From: an uncultured Bacilli bacterium | GTDB lineage: Bacteria; Bacillota_I; Bacilli_A; RF39; UBA660 | DNA length: 64,000 nt | Assembly (NCBI GenBank): GCA_934096125.1 | Contig: CAKOLB010000003.1 | Coordinates: forward strand, 62,001 to 126,000 | Direction of reading: 5' to 3' | Shown: positions 19,997-28,466 of the stretch, in pieces | How positions within the stretch are numbered: position 1 is the stretch's first letter | Layout of the letters: the number at the start of each line of letters is the position of its first letter | Program-made: the position numbers and the translations under genes | Notes under the pieces: model-generated | Told to the model about the DNA's origin: nothing | The model's database searches: none | Seen by the model: the letters and a program-made list of their open reading frames with translations, nothing else

Positions 19997-20024
19997 AATA
20001 TATCATTTTTTTTAAAATTTGCAA
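19997..20024 (-). promoter_or_regulatory. Promoter of the T-box operon
   Basis: On the minus strand TTGCAA (20019-20024) and TATATT (19997-20002), spacer 16 bases. The predicted start is near 19990, just before T-box Stem I. Confidence 0.7.
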
Positions 20025-20035
20025 CTAAATTCTCT

Positions 20036-21289
20036 TTAATTTACAATTTTTTTAAAAGTATCAAACGTCATATCTCGGTATATATAATATCGATTTAATG
20101 AAAGAAGATTAAGATTTTTACTATTTTCCTTTCCCTCATTTGTCGATAAAGCATATTTATAATATTTTTTAGCTATTTCCAAAGTTTGGTTATTATATCC
20201 CCCATAAGGATAGGCAATAGTATCCACAGAACGCTCAAGCTTTTCTTCTAACGTTTCTTTACTTTTTTTCATTTCCATATCCATCTTCTCAGCACTTAAA
20301 GAAGCTAAATTTCTATGAGTAGCGGTATGGGAACCAATTTCCATAAAATCAGATTTATCCATTTCCTTTACCATATCCCAATTTACATAAACAGGTCCAC
20401 CAACCCAGTCTGTAATAACATATAAATTGCCCTTTAAATTATATTTCTTTAATATTGGATAAGCATTCTGATAAACATCGCTATAACCATCATCAAAAGT
20501 AATTATTACAGGTTTTGCAAAATTGTTGGCACTTGCAATTTCACTTAAATAAAGGGGAGTATATCCCTCATCTTTTAAGTACTTCATCTGCTTATCAAAA
20601 TCTGAAACTCTCACAAAAAGTTCCTTTCCTCCACTTGGATTATCTAAAACACCATGATACATAAGTATTGGAAAATTTACCTCTTTTAAAGCCACCTTGA
20701 TATTTTCATTATACTTTAAAATATTACTTGCCACTTCTTCAGTTAAACAAACAATTTTTTCATCTTGTATTTCATAAAACTTTTCATTTTTCTTTAAATA
20801 ATTTAAAAATTCTTCTTGTTTTTCTATTTTTTTTAAAATCTCATTATATTTTTCTTTGTTTTTTTCTTTATTCTTCCCAATATCACTTGCACGGTAAATA
20901 CGTCTAATTTCTTTTTGTTTTTCTATACTATAATTTTTTATCAAGCTTTCTAAATCATTTTTACTATTTTGCTCCTTTTCCTCTAAAGTATTCTTTATCT
21001 CTTGCAAATTTTCCAAATTTTCATCCAAATTTTTCACTTCGCCTAAGCTTATATCATCAATAACAACTTCATCAAGCATTTTTTGATACATTAACAAATT
21101 ATTAAAATATCTTCCCACATCACTTTTAGGATTTTCTATTATTCTTTTCTCACGAAAAAAACTAAAGTCTTCACCCTTACTCTCGTTTTGTCTTTTTTCG
21201 CTACTATTTAAAAGAAATATCAAACTTCCAAGTAGCACTCCACTTACCATAATCAATCCAATTAATTTCACCGTGCTTTTTCTCTTCAT
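20036..21289 (-). CDS. Membrane-anchored polysaccharide deacetylase with coiled-coil stalk
   Basis: 417-residue NodB-type deacetylase, expected to remove acetyl groups from wall polysaccharide or peptidoglycan outside the cell. It has one N-terminal membrane anchor (about residues 8-28), a charged Lys/Glu coiled-coil stalk (about 55-170), then the catalytic domain: M-Y-H-G-V, metal-binding T-F-D-D-G-Y and H-T-A-T-H-R-N-L. The ATG at 21289 has no usable ribosome site, and TATACT ends seven bases before it, so the message may be leaderless; a GTG at 21295 is an alternative. It is followed by the T-box operon on the same strand. Confidence 0.85.
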   Translation of the reverse strand: MKRKSTVKLIGLIMVSGVLLGSLIFLLNSSEKRQNESKGEDFSFFREKRIIENPKSDVGRYFNNLLMYQKMLDEVVIDDISLGEVKNLDENLENLQEIKNTLEEKEQNSKNDLESLIKNYSIEKQKEIRRIYRASDIGKNKEKNKEKYNEILKKIEKQEEFLNYLKKNEKFYEIQDEKIVCLTEEVASNILKYNENIKVALKEVNFPILMYHGVLDNPSGGKELFVRVSDFDKQMKYLKDEGYTPLYLSEIASANNFAKPVIITFDDGYSDVYQNAYPILKKYNLKGNLYVITDWVGGPVYVNWDMVKEMDKSDFMEIGSHTATHRNLASLSAEKMDMEMKKSKETLEEKLERSVDTIAYPYGGYNNQTLEIAKKYYKYALSTNEGKENSKNLNLLSLNRYYIYRDMTFDTFKKIVN

Positions 21290-21325
21290 AACCACAGTAT
21301 AACAAAAAATTCACAAAAATCAATA

Positions 21326-21350
21326 GAAAAAACTGCACTCTAAAATGCAG
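21326..21350 (-). terminator. Terminator of rubrerythrin
   Basis: On the minus strand CTGCA and TGCAG enclose an eight-base loop and are followed by six T. Confidence 0.75.
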
Positions 21351-21367
21351 CTTTCTTTTTCAAAATT

Positions 21368-21907
21368 TTAATAATTTTCAGCTTTTAATTCAAAATAGCT
21401 TTGTGGATGACTACATACCGGACATACCGCTGGAGCTTCCTTTCCAATTACAATATGACCACAGTTACGGCAAATCCAAATTGCTTCTCCATCTTTACTA
21501 AAGACAAGTTTATCATCAATATTTTGAACTAACTTACGATATCTCTCTTCATGACTTTTTTCAATTTTAGCAACGCTTTCAAACAAAAATGCTAATCTTT
21601 CAAAGCCTTCTTCTTTTGCTGTTTTAGCAAACTCATCATACATTGAAGTCCATTCATAGTTTTCACCTTCAGCGGCATCAAGTAAATTGGTATGAGTATC
21701 AGGAATACTTCCTCCACAAAGTTCTTTAAACCACATTTTAGCATGTTCTTTTTCATTATTTGCAGTTTCTTCAAAGATAGCTGCTATTTGTTCATAACCA
21801 TCTTTACGAGCCTTAGAAGCATAGTATGTATACTTATTTCGAGCTTGGCTTTCTCCAGCAAAAGCTTTCCATAGATTAGCTTCAGTTTGACTTCCTTTTA
21901 ATTCCAT
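21368..21907 (-). CDS. rbr: Rubrerythrin
   Basis: 179-residue rubrerythrin, a non-haem di-iron peroxidase that reduces hydrogen peroxide in anaerobes. The N-terminal ferritin-like four-helix domain carries the iron ligands in [16 protein letters not shown] and K-I-E-K-S-H-E. The C-terminal rubredoxin domain has C-x2-C (I-C-R-N-C-G-H) and C-P-V-C. AGGAGG lies upstream of the ATG. It is a single-gene unit with its own terminator. It marks an anaerobic lifestyle with oxidative defence. Confidence 0.96.
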   Translation of the reverse strand: MELKGSQTEANLWKAFAGESQARNKYTYYASKARKDGYEQIAAIFEETANNEKEHAKMWFKELCGGSIPDTHTNLLDAAEGENYEWTSMYDEFAKTAKEEGFERLAFLFESVAKIEKSHEERYRKLVQNIDDKLVFSKDGEAIWICRNCGHIVIGKEAPAVCPVCSHPQSYFELKAENY

Positions 21908-21966
21908 ATATTTTTAATCCTCCTATTTTTCTGCATCAAATTTTAAAATGCACAATAAGTATACAC

Positions 21967-21991
21967 TAAAAAAGATACTTGAGCAAGTATC
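21967..21991 (-). terminator. Terminator of spoVS
   Basis: On the minus strand GATACTT-GCTC-AAGTATC is followed by six T. Confidence 0.85.
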
Positions 21992-21998
21992 TAAATAA

Positions 21999-22259
21999 CT
22001 ATTTATTTTCTACAATTAATTTAATTGCTGTCTTTGCCTCACCATTTATAACAATGTCATTAAAAGCCGGAATTACCACTAAATTATCTCCCGTCGGTGC
22101 CACAAATCCTCGACATATTGCAATAGCTTTAATCGCTTGATTTAATGAGCCTGCTCCAACGGTCTGCAACTCTACTTGTTTCTTTTCCCGATAAATATTT
22201 GCTATCGCCCCAGCTACCTTACTTGGGCTTGATTTTGATGAAACCTTTAGAATTTCCAT
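21999..22259 (-). CDS. spoVS: Stage V sporulation protein S
   Basis: 86-residue SpoVS, exactly the length of the Bacillus protein when the ATG at 22259 is used (AAAGGA ten bases upstream). It is an Alba-fold protein that in Bacillus helps coat assembly and septation in sporulation; homologues also occur in some non-spore-formers. Typical features are M-E-I-L-K-V-S-S-K-S-S-P-S-K-V-A-G-A-I-A and G-A-G-S-L-N-Q-A-I-K-A-I-A-I. It shows no membrane segment. It precedes its own terminator. Confidence 0.93.
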   Translation of the reverse strand: MEILKVSSKSSPSKVAGAIANIYREKKQVELQTVGAGSLNQAIKAIAICRGFVAPTGDNLVVIPAFNDIVINGEAKTAIKLIVENK

Positions 22260-22296
22260 TATTACCATTCCTTTCAAGAAAAGCATATGTTTTTAT

Positions 22297-22827
22297 TTAT
22301 TTTTTATGACTAAACAGATAAACAAAAAGTGGGTCAAAAAGTTCTAAAATACCATGAATTAGAAAGAAATAACCTAAAACAAGTATCTGTATATCATTTT
22401 CATAATATAAATTCATCGTTGTTAAAAGGCCAGCTAAAATAAAGAGTATTAATGACACTACTTCTAAAATCCAAGCTTTATTATGGCGGTCATTATAGTA
22501 ATCAGACTTTTTTAGTTTTATCAAAGAAAGACAAATAATCCATATCAATAAACATAATGCTAAATACCAGGGAACTTTGGCAATATCAAGCTTGCAAGCA
22601 ATACCTAATACAATTAAGGATACAATACTTGTAAATAGCCCTTCAGAATCTTGAGATTTTCTTGTGAGCAAATACTTAACCATATTACTTATCGCATAAA
22701 AACCAAGTACTCCCAAAAATACTACTTTAACTTTCACAAAATTTAAAAGTGGAAATAAAAGCATTATACTACCGCAAACTATCAAAAATATAGCTACGAC
22801 TAAATCAACGATTTGTTTCTTTTTCAT
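22297..22827 (-). CDS. Membrane protein, six predicted helices (DUF308/HdeD-like)
   Basis: 176-residue integral membrane protein with about six hydrophobic helices in two similar halves. G-S-I-M-L-L-F-P in the first half resembles the G-x-x-x-x-x-x-P repeats of the DUF308/HdeD group, but the match is by eye only. A charged Arg/Lys/Asp stretch (K-K-S-D-Y-Y-N-D-R-H-N-K) lies between the halves. A GAGAGT site precedes the ATG. It is 37 bases upstream of spoVS and may share its transcript. Function unknown. Confidence 0.5.
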   Translation of the reverse strand: MKKKQIVDLVVAIFLIVCGSIMLLFPLLNFVKVKVVFLGVLGFYAISNMVKYLLTRKSQDSEGLFTSIVSLIVLGIACKLDIAKVPWYLALCLLIWIICLSLIKLKKSDYYNDRHNKAWILEVVSLILFILAGLLTTMNLYYENDIQILVLGYFFLIHGILELFDPLFVYLFSHKK

Positions 22828-22897
22828 TTTTACTCTCCTCTTCTAAACAAAGTATATCATTTCTCTTTAAATAAGTAAAACAATATTTTTTAGTCCT

Positions 22898-23713
22898 TTA
22901 ACTATTTTCTCTTCTAGTTAATTTAAGCACTTTCTCATCTTTTAAATATCCTAAATTATACCGTCTTAAGCCCTCTTGAAAGCTTCGAACCGTTACCGTA
23001 GAGCCTAGTTTTTTAACATAATCAATTATTAGTATTTTCTCTTTCTCAGTTATCTTCTTTCCCTCATCAAGTAAAATATCACCACTTTTATCATATTTTC
23101 TGCCAATCATATAAGTGGAATTTAAAATACTTTCAATAACTTTTTCTTCTTTAAAACCAATTCTATCATTTCTTAAAACCCACGGAGTTATATTATTTCT
23201 ATAACCTAAAACTAAACTAATATTTTTAAAATCAAGTTGACTAACAAAAGGTCTAATAAGATGCATAAATTTCTTAAGAGGAAAATTCGATGTAGCAACA
23301 TTGTAATCTAAATGATCAAAATTTCTAAGTATTCCGTCATCATTTATACTATTTTCAAAAAAACATGCAAGTCTTGCTACTTCCATCATTTTAATGTTCT
23401 TTAAATTATTTACATCGACTGGGATATCAAGTGGCATTAAATTTTTATTTTCTTGTATAACCCCCACATCTATTTTCTTTTCACAAAATTTTTGATAAGA
23501 AAGAAGCCATAACTGAAAATTAGAGCTCTGAAATATCTGAACATCACTTGCAAATATATTTTCTATATCTAAAGATGTAGCTTTTAACATAAAACATACT
23601 TCATAAAGTTTATCGGGGGCTTTAATAACCAAACTTCTAAATATTTTTCTAAAATCAGCAATATTATCATCAATATAATATTCATTTAAAAGTTCTAAAT
23701 CTCTATCTTCCAT
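22898..23713 (-). CDS. Unknown protein, copy A of a tandem family
   Basis: 271-residue soluble-looking protein with no signal peptide and no membrane segment. It is a clear paralogue of the protein at 24194. Shared blocks include G-x-L-R-x-F-D-x-x-D-Y-N-V-A-T-x-N, then a region with x-I-R, and a C-terminal helix block I-T-x-x-E-K-x-x-I-I-x-Y-x-K-x-L-G followed by G-L-x-R-Y-x-x-G-Y-L. AAGGAGGGATTAGAGG lies just upstream. A decayed copy separates the two. I do not recognise the family; an acquired or rapidly evolving role is possible. Confidence 0.6.
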   Translation of the reverse strand: MEDRDLELLNEYYIDDNIADFRKIFRSLVIKAPDKLYEVCFMLKATSLDIENIFASDVQIFQSSNFQLWLLSYQKFCEKKIDVGVIQENKNLMPLDIPVDVNNLKNIKMMEVARLACFFENSINDDGILRNFDHLDYNVATSNFPLKKFMHLIRPFVSQLDFKNISLVLGYRNNITPWVLRNDRIGFKEEKVIESILNSTYMIGRKYDKSGDILLDEGKKITEKEKILIIDYVKKLGSTVTVRSFQEGLRRYNLGYLKDEKVLKLTRRENS

Positions 23714-23718
23714 CTCCT

Positions 23719-24165
23719 CTAATCCCTCCTTAAATTTCTACTTCTATTTTTATCTTTTATATATCCTTTCGCATACATTTCCACCCGAGCTTGAAAAGCT
23801 TGACTAGCAATAGTACACTCCAAATGTTTAATATAATTTATCATTAATACTTTCTCATCAAAAGTTAGCTCTCTTTTTCCAGTGCTATCTTCGAAAAAAT
23901 AAGGGGTTTCCAAAAATTCTTTTCACCATTTTTGGTATCATCATAATTTAAAAATGCCTTAATCTTATAACATCTTTACAATGAAAAACTCCTTTAGCAT
24001 CAAATACAAAAAAATTATCCCAAATATTGCAAGCAGTCACTTTATAATCTAAATAATCAAAATCACGAATTACTCCATCAACATATATTTTAAATCATCA
24101 GCATAAATAGGCCACTTTTGTGGTTCAATCTTAAATTTTTTTCTAGTTGCCTCATTAGCATTCAT
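23719..24165 (-). pseudogene. Decayed middle copy (B) of the tandem family
   Basis: Two fragments in different frames. At 24165-23960 the frames, read with one shift, give D-G-V-I-R-D-F-D-Y-L-D-Y-K-V, which matches the G-x-L-R-x-F-D-x-x-D-Y-N-V block of copies A and C. At 23913-23719 a 64-codon frame (opening with TTG) gives L-T-F-D-E-K-V-L-M-I-N-Y-I-K-H-L followed by Y-A-K-G-Y-I-K-D, matching their C-terminal block. Internal stops and a frameshift break the gene and most of the N-terminal part is missing. Confidence 0.75.
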
Positions 24166-24193
24166 ACTTTTCCAAAACCTCCAGCCTTACAAA

Positions 24194-25006
24194 TTATACA
24201 TAATCACTATTTTTCTGACGAATTAACTTTTCACCTAAATCACAGTCAAGATAACCATTAAGATACCTTTTTAAACCTGCCCTATATGTCTTCGCATCAA
24301 CATGACAACCTAACTCTTTTATATAATTAATTATCATAAGCTTTTCTTCCCTTGTAATTTCTCTCCCATTATCTACTACAAAAGTATTAGTTTCATCATA
24401 CTTTATTCCTACAATATCATTTGAATTTAAAATATACTGAATTTCTTTATCCTCAAAAGTTTTATTATTCAAATTTTGAAATCTAAATGATGGCTTTTTA
24501 GCAAAACCTAAAAAAGCACAGATTTTTTGTATCTCTAAAGCACTAATAGAATTCCTTATACTATTAATAAATTCTTTACCATCTAAATTGTTAGTAGCAA
24601 CATTATAATCAATGATATCAAAGTCTCTCAAAGTCCCTTGATAAATAACAGCAGAAGCAGGAGTAATAATTAATTTTGCTACTTGAATTAACCCAAGACT
24701 AGTTAAATCACTTGCATTTATTTTATTTTCTTCAATACTTAGATTATTGTTAAAAAGCTCTAAAAGAGCATACTTATGCCAAAAATCAGTATAATAACTA
24801 AACCATTCTCTAGCCTCTTCCACATTAGTAACACCATAATCTAAAAACTTATTATAAATATCAATATTACTAATTTTCAAAACAGCACAAGCTTTAGCTA
24901 AATCATGGGGACATTTAAATATCAAATTATATAAATGTTCTCGAAAATTCTTAGGGTCATCCTCCTCATAATATTTCTTTAAATTATCAAAATCTCGTTT
25001 TTCCAT
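24194..25006 (-). CDS. Unknown protein, copy C of a tandem family
   Basis: 270-residue soluble-looking protein, paralogue of the one at 22898 across its length. It opens M-E-K-R-D-F-D-N-L-K-K-Y-Y-E-E-D-D, comparable with the acidic start of copy A, and shares the central L-R-D-F-D-I-I-D-Y-N-V-A-T-N-N and the C-terminal I-T-R-E-E-K-L-M-I-I-N-Y-I-K-E-L-G blocks. AAAGGAGG gives a strong ribosome site. It sits just after the SUF operon, 24 bases past the sufB stop, on the same strand. No enzymatic motif is seen; function unknown. Confidence 0.6.
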   Translation of the reverse strand: MEKRDFDNLKKYYEEDDPKNFREHLYNLIFKCPHDLAKACAVLKISNIDIYNKFLDYGVTNVEEAREWFSYYTDFWHKYALLELFNNNLSIEENKINASDLTSLGLIQVAKLIITPASAVIYQGTLRDFDIIDYNVATNNLDGKEFINSIRNSISALEIQKICAFLGFAKKPSFRFQNLNNKTFEDKEIQYILNSNDIVGIKYDETNTFVVDNGREITREEKLMIINYIKELGCHVDAKTYRAGLKRYLNGYLDCDLGEKLIRQKNSDYV

Positions 25007-25029
25007 AATAAACCTCCTTTTTTACTATA

Positions 25030-26346
25030 TCACAAATTGTGTTTAATTAGTTGATTTAATTCCACAGCATATTCCATAGGCAGTTCTTCTTTAAACTCAT
25101 CAATAAACCCAAGGATAACAAGTTCCATAGCTTTTTCTTCGCTTAAACCCCTACTCATCAAGTAAAAAAGTATATCATCACTTATCTTCGAAACCGTGGC
25201 TTCATGTTCAATATTACTAGTATTATTTTGCAAAGCATTACTTGGAATAGTATCACTTTTAGAATATTCATCTAAAATTAAACTATCACATTTTACTATT
25301 GCCTCGCTATTTATAGCTGAACTTTTAATATTAACTTCACCCCGGTAAGTAGCATTTCCTCCCATTCTAGCAATACTTTTGGATATTATATTACTAGATG
25401 TATTTTTACCAACATGAATCATCCTTGCCCCACTATCTTGTTCTTGCTCATTACTAGCAACACTTATTGTAATGCATGTTCCTTTAGAATTATCTCCTTT
25501 TAATACACAACAAGGATACTTCATTGTCACTTTTGAACCGATATTACCATCAATCCACTCCATTACTCCACTTTCATCAACTAAAGCCCTCTTAGTAACT
25601 AAATTATAAACGTTTCTCGCCCAATTTTGGACTGTAGAATAACGACATTTTGCATTCTTTCCAACATATATTTCCACAATAGCAGCATGCAAACTAGACT
25701 CTGCATAAGTCGGCGCCGTACACCCTTCAACATAATGCAAACTAGAATTATCATCAACAATAATAAGAGTTCTTTCAAATTGTCCCATATTCTTACTATT
25801 AATTCTAAAATAACTTTGAAGCGGTCTATCTAAATGCGTATTTTTAGGAACGTAGATAAAAGAGCCTCCACTAAAAACAGATGCATTCAAAGCAGCAAAC
25901 TTATTTTCATTATATGAAACTATCTTTCCAAAATATTTTTGCACAAGCTTTGGATATTTCTTTATAGCATCTTCAATCGATGTAAAAATAACATTTTTCT
26001 CTTCTAGTTCTCGAAGCATATTATGATAAATGACTTCACTTTCATACTGAACTCCCATACCACCTAAATGTTTCTCACTTTCAATAACCCCAAGAGAATC
26101 TAGTTCATCAGCAACAGGTTTTAATACCTGATTCCAGTTACTAGCAATTTTTTCATCAGCACTATTATTTTTATAATAGATAATATCATCAAAGTTTAAA
26201 TCTATCTTGGGACCAAACTCTGGCAAACTTTGTTTTTCAAATGCTTCAAAGCCTTTTAAACGATAATCCAAAACCCAAGAATTTTCCTTTTTTATCATCG
26301 ATATTCTTTTAACATTCTCTGCAGTTAATCCCTTAATTTCCATCAT
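25030..26346 (-). CDS. sufB: Fe-S cluster assembly scaffold SufB
   Basis: 438-residue SufB, the scaffold of the SufBC2D complex on which Fe-S clusters are built. Typical blocks are G-G-M-G-V-Q-Y-E-S-E, S-G-G-S-F-I-Y-V-P-K-N, Y-V-E-G-C-T-A-P, D-G-N-I-G-S-K-V-T-M-K-Y-P and D-S-G-A-R-M-I-H-V-G. The C-terminal helical part has L-M-S-R-G-L-S-E-E-K-A. It overlaps the end of sufU by 14 bases, with GAGGTTA before two consecutive ATGs; either may start. Its partner SufD in this operon is unusually short. Confidence 0.96.
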   Translation of the reverse strand: MMEIKGLTAENVKRISMIKKENSWVLDYRLKGFEAFEKQSLPEFGPKIDLNFDDIIYYKNNSADEKIASNWNQVLKPVADELDSLGVIESEKHLGGMGVQYESEVIYHNMLRELEEKNVIFTSIEDAIKKYPKLVQKYFGKIVSYNENKFAALNASVFSGGSFIYVPKNTHLDRPLQSYFRINSKNMGQFERTLIIVDDNSSLHYVEGCTAPTYAESSLHAAIVEIYVGKNAKCRYSTVQNWARNVYNLVTKRALVDESGVMEWIDGNIGSKVTMKYPCCVLKGDNSKGTCITISVASNEQEQDSGARMIHVGKNTSSNIISKSIARMGGNATYRGEVNIKSSAINSEAIVKCDSLILDEYSKSDTIPSNALQNNTSNIEHEATVSKISDDILFYLMSRGLSEEKAMELVILGFIDEFKEELPMEYAVELNQLIKHNL

Positions 26347-26767
26347 TAACCTCTTCGTCTAATATCTTTAGTATTGTTTTCGTAGGTAAAAGAGCACAGT
26401 TTTTTCTACTTGGTTGTAAATACAAATCTTCATAAGCAAGTAACTCGCCAAGTAAATTTTCATCATAATCTTCTTCATTAATCATCTTTCTAAAATTACT
26501 AATTACATCTCTTATATACCCTACATCTTTCCCAATCATCTTTTTTAGTAAAATACTTGTACACGAAGTACATATTGCACAAGCCTCACCATCAAAAACT
26601 GCATCTTCAACATTACCATTTGCCATTTTAATCATCATTTCAATATTATCAATACAAGAATCACTCTTTGTACTTCCTGTTTTATAATCTTGACTATTTA
26701 CAAGTCCCCTATGAAAAGAATTTTGATAATTATCTAGTATTATTTCTCTTCTTTCTATTTTATCCAC
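26333..26767 (-). CDS. sufU: Fe-S assembly / sulfur relay protein SufU
   Basis: 144-residue SufU-like protein of the IscU fold. In Gram-positives SufU is a zinc-dependent sulfurtransferase that receives persulfide from SufS. Visible ligands are C in S-D-S-C-I-D, then C-A-I-C-T-S-C-T-S and C near the end (K-N-C-A-L-L-P). The motif D-G-E-A-C-A-I-C is typical. It overlaps both neighbours (sufD by 13 bases, sufB by 14). Its expected partner SufS is not in this operon but at 42522. Confidence 0.92.
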   Translation of the reverse strand: MDKIERREIILDNYQNSFHRGLVNSQDYKTGSTKSDSCIDNIEMMIKMANGNVEDAVFDGEACAICTSCTSILLKKMIGKDVGYIRDVISNFRKMINEEDYDENLLGELLAYEDLYLQPSRKNCALLPTKTILKILDEEVNDGN

Positions 26768-27339
26768 TTTACATCACCTACTTTACTTAACAAATTCTGG
26801 ACAATTTTTTCATCTTTATCTGCTTCATTTAATAAAAATCCTTGAATAAGCATCTCAAAAGCTACTTCATAACTTATACCTCGGCTAGCTAGATAAAAAA
26901 GTGCCTCATCCTTAAACCCACCAATATAGGCTGAATGAGCTGATGAAGTATCATAATTTTCAATAAGAAGTTTAGGCATTATTTTACTCACACCATTTGT
27001 AACATTTACTATCATATTATCTTGATTACAAATACATTTAAATGAAGTTTTAGGAACCACTGATGTAACATCAAATAAAAGTTTATTATCGCAAGCATTC
27101 ACGCCATGGGTAGTAATATAACTCTCAGTTTGACTTTGCAAGTGATTAATTTGAATATGGCAGTTATTATCATCACGATTTAAAGCACTCAAGTAATAAT
27201 ACACTTTCGCATTTTTCCCTATCATATTAATATTAACCTGGCAAGAACTATTATAGATAAAATGATAAATATTCACTACTTCATCTTTCTTTACATCTAA
27301 ATTCAAATATTCATCCTTACTATATATATTCTTATTCAT
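26755..27339 (-). CDS. sufD: SufD-like Fe-S assembly protein, short form
   Basis: About 194 residues from the ATG at 27339, against roughly 400 for typical SufD. It keeps part of the beta-helix core and the C-terminal helical domain (Y-D-T-S-S-A-H-S-A-Y-I-G then L-F-Y-L-A-S-R-G-I-S-Y-E-V-A). The N-terminal helical domain and half the beta-helix are missing, with no leftover upstream because sufC ends at 27332. GAGGGG lies seven bases before the start, inside the sufC end. It may still heterodimerise with SufB. That this is a natural short form, not a recent truncation, is inferred from its intact frame. Confidence 0.8.
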   Translation of the reverse strand: MNKNIYSKDEYLNLDVKKDEVVNIYHFIYNSSCQVNINMIGKNAKVYYYLSALNRDDNNCHIQINHLQSQTESYITTHGVNACDNKLLFDVTSVVPKTSFKCICNQDNMIVNVTNGVSKIMPKLLIENYDTSSAHSAYIGGFKDEALFYLASRGISYEVAFEMLIQGFLLNEADKDEKIVQNLLSKVGDVKWIK

Positions 27340-28063
27340 TGTACCCCTCTTGTTCAACTTTTAAAGCAAGTTCAAAATCACCAGTCTTAACTATTTTTCC
27401 ATGATTCATAATATGGACATAATCTGGTTTAATATATTCTAAAATACGAGGATAATGTGTAATAATTAGTATTGATGTTTCAGGATATGCCTTTTTATAT
27501 TTATTAATATTTTCACAAACAATTTTTAAAGAATCAACATCTAAACCAGAGTCTATTTCATCTAAAATTATAAACTTCGGTTCTAATATTTTAATTTGTA
27601 ATATTTCATTTTTTTTCTTTTCGCCACCCGAAAAACCTACATTCAAGTGTCTATGCACCATATCTTTTGGAAAACTTAAATCTTTCAAAGCTTCATTAGT
27701 TTTTTTAATAAAATCAAAATAATCGATATGCTCACCAGTAATTTCTTGTCTTGCAGTTTTCAAAAATTCACTACACATAACCCCATTTATACTTGTAGGG
27801 TCTTGCATTGCCAAAAAAATTCCTTTCCGAGTTTTTGCACATGTATCTAATTTTGTAATATCTTCATCATTAAAATATATTTTTCCACTTGTTATTTCAT
27901 ATAAATAATGAGACATTAAAGTTTTCGCAAGCGTTGATTTTCCTGTTCCATTCGGTCCCATTATCGCATGAACTTCACCATCATTTATCTCAAGGCATAG
28001 TCCATCAAGTATTCTCTTATCTCCACTTTTAAGTTTTACTTCTAAATTTTCTATTTTTAACAT
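27332..28063 (-). CDS. sufC: Fe-S cluster assembly ATPase SufC
   Basis: 243-residue ABC-type ATPase that drives cluster assembly in SufBC2D. Walker A G-P-N-G-T-G-K-S-T, signature F-S-G-G-E-K-K-K-N-E, Walker B F-I-I-L-D-E-I-D-S-G-L-D and the switch histidine in I-L-I-I-T-H-Y are all present. AGGAGG lies before the ATG. Ten bases separate it from the CsoR-family gene upstream, and its end overlaps sufD by eight bases. It is the first SUF gene of the operon. Confidence 0.97.
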   Translation of the reverse strand: MLKIENLEVKLKSGDKRILDGLCLEINDGEVHAIMGPNGTGKSTLAKTLMSHYLYEITSGKIYFNDEDITKLDTCAKTRKGIFLAMQDPTSINGVMCSEFLKTARQEITGEHIDYFDFIKKTNEALKDLSFPKDMVHRHLNVGFSGGEKKKNEILQIKILEPKFIILDEIDSGLDVDSLKIVCENINKYKKAYPETSILIITHYPRILEYIKPDYVHIMNHGKIVKTGDFELALKVEQEGYNE

Positions 28064-28073
28064 TTTACTCCTC

Positions 28074-28376
28074 CTATTTATTTAGCTTATCAAAAAGATT
28101 AATAACATCATCAATCACATCTAAATTATCATTTTTAATATCATGAACCAAACAAGTTCTCATATGATTTTGCAAAACATTATTGCCTAGGCTCTTTAAC
28201 GACCTCATTACTGCAGAAAATTGAACCAAAATTTCATCACAATAACGGTCATCATTTATCATTTGTTTAATTCCCCTTATTTGACCTTCAATAACATTTA
28301 ATCTTTTAATAAGATACGTTTTTTCTTCTTGATTTCTCTGTTTAACTTTATCACAAGTTGCACAATCACATTTCAT
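28074..28376 (-). CDS. CsoR/RcnR-family metal- or thiol-sensing repressor
   Basis: About 100-residue all-helical DUF156 repressor. The family's residues are visible: R-L-N-V-I-E-G-Q-I-R-G-I, then Y-C-D-E-I-L and N-H-M-R-T-C, giving the Cys-His-Cys pattern of copper-sensing CsoR, where the sulfur sensor CstR lacks the His. An extra N-terminal C-D-C-A-T-C-D adds cysteines. I prefer the ATG at 28376 (GGGTGA five bases upstream); 28382 or 28385 are alternatives. It leads the SUF operon, and a G-tract operator sits in its promoter, so it likely represses itself and the SUF genes. The inducer is unknown. Confidence 0.85.
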   Translation of the reverse strand: MKCDCATCDKVKQRNQEEKTYLIKRLNVIEGQIRGIKQMINDDRYCDEILVQFSAVMRSLKSLGNNVLQNHMRTCLVHDIKNDNLDVIDDVINLFDKLNK

Positions 28377-28393
28377 CTCCATCACCCACGGTT

Positions 28394-28422
28394 ATTATAC
28401 ACCCCCCTAAGGTATATGTAAA
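28394..28422 (-). promoter_or_regulatory. csoR-suf promoter with CsoR-type operator in the spacer
   Basis: On the minus strand TTTACA (28417-28422) and TATAAT (28394-28399) are 17 bases apart. The spacer holds A-T-A-C-C-T-T-A-G-G-G-G-G-G-T, a GC-tract inverted repeat like known CsoR/CstR operators, so repressor binding would block RNA polymerase. Confidence 0.8.
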
Positions 28423-28429
28423 GTTTCTC

Positions 28430-28458
28430 TTGCAACTTATAATCTTATCCTTTATAAT
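28430..28458 (+). promoter_or_regulatory. Promoter of tRNA-Thr(GGT)
   Basis: TTGCAA at 28430-28435 and TATAAT at 28453-28458, spacer 17 bases, back to back with the csoR promoter. Confidence 0.85.
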
Positions 28459-28466
28459 TTTTATAG

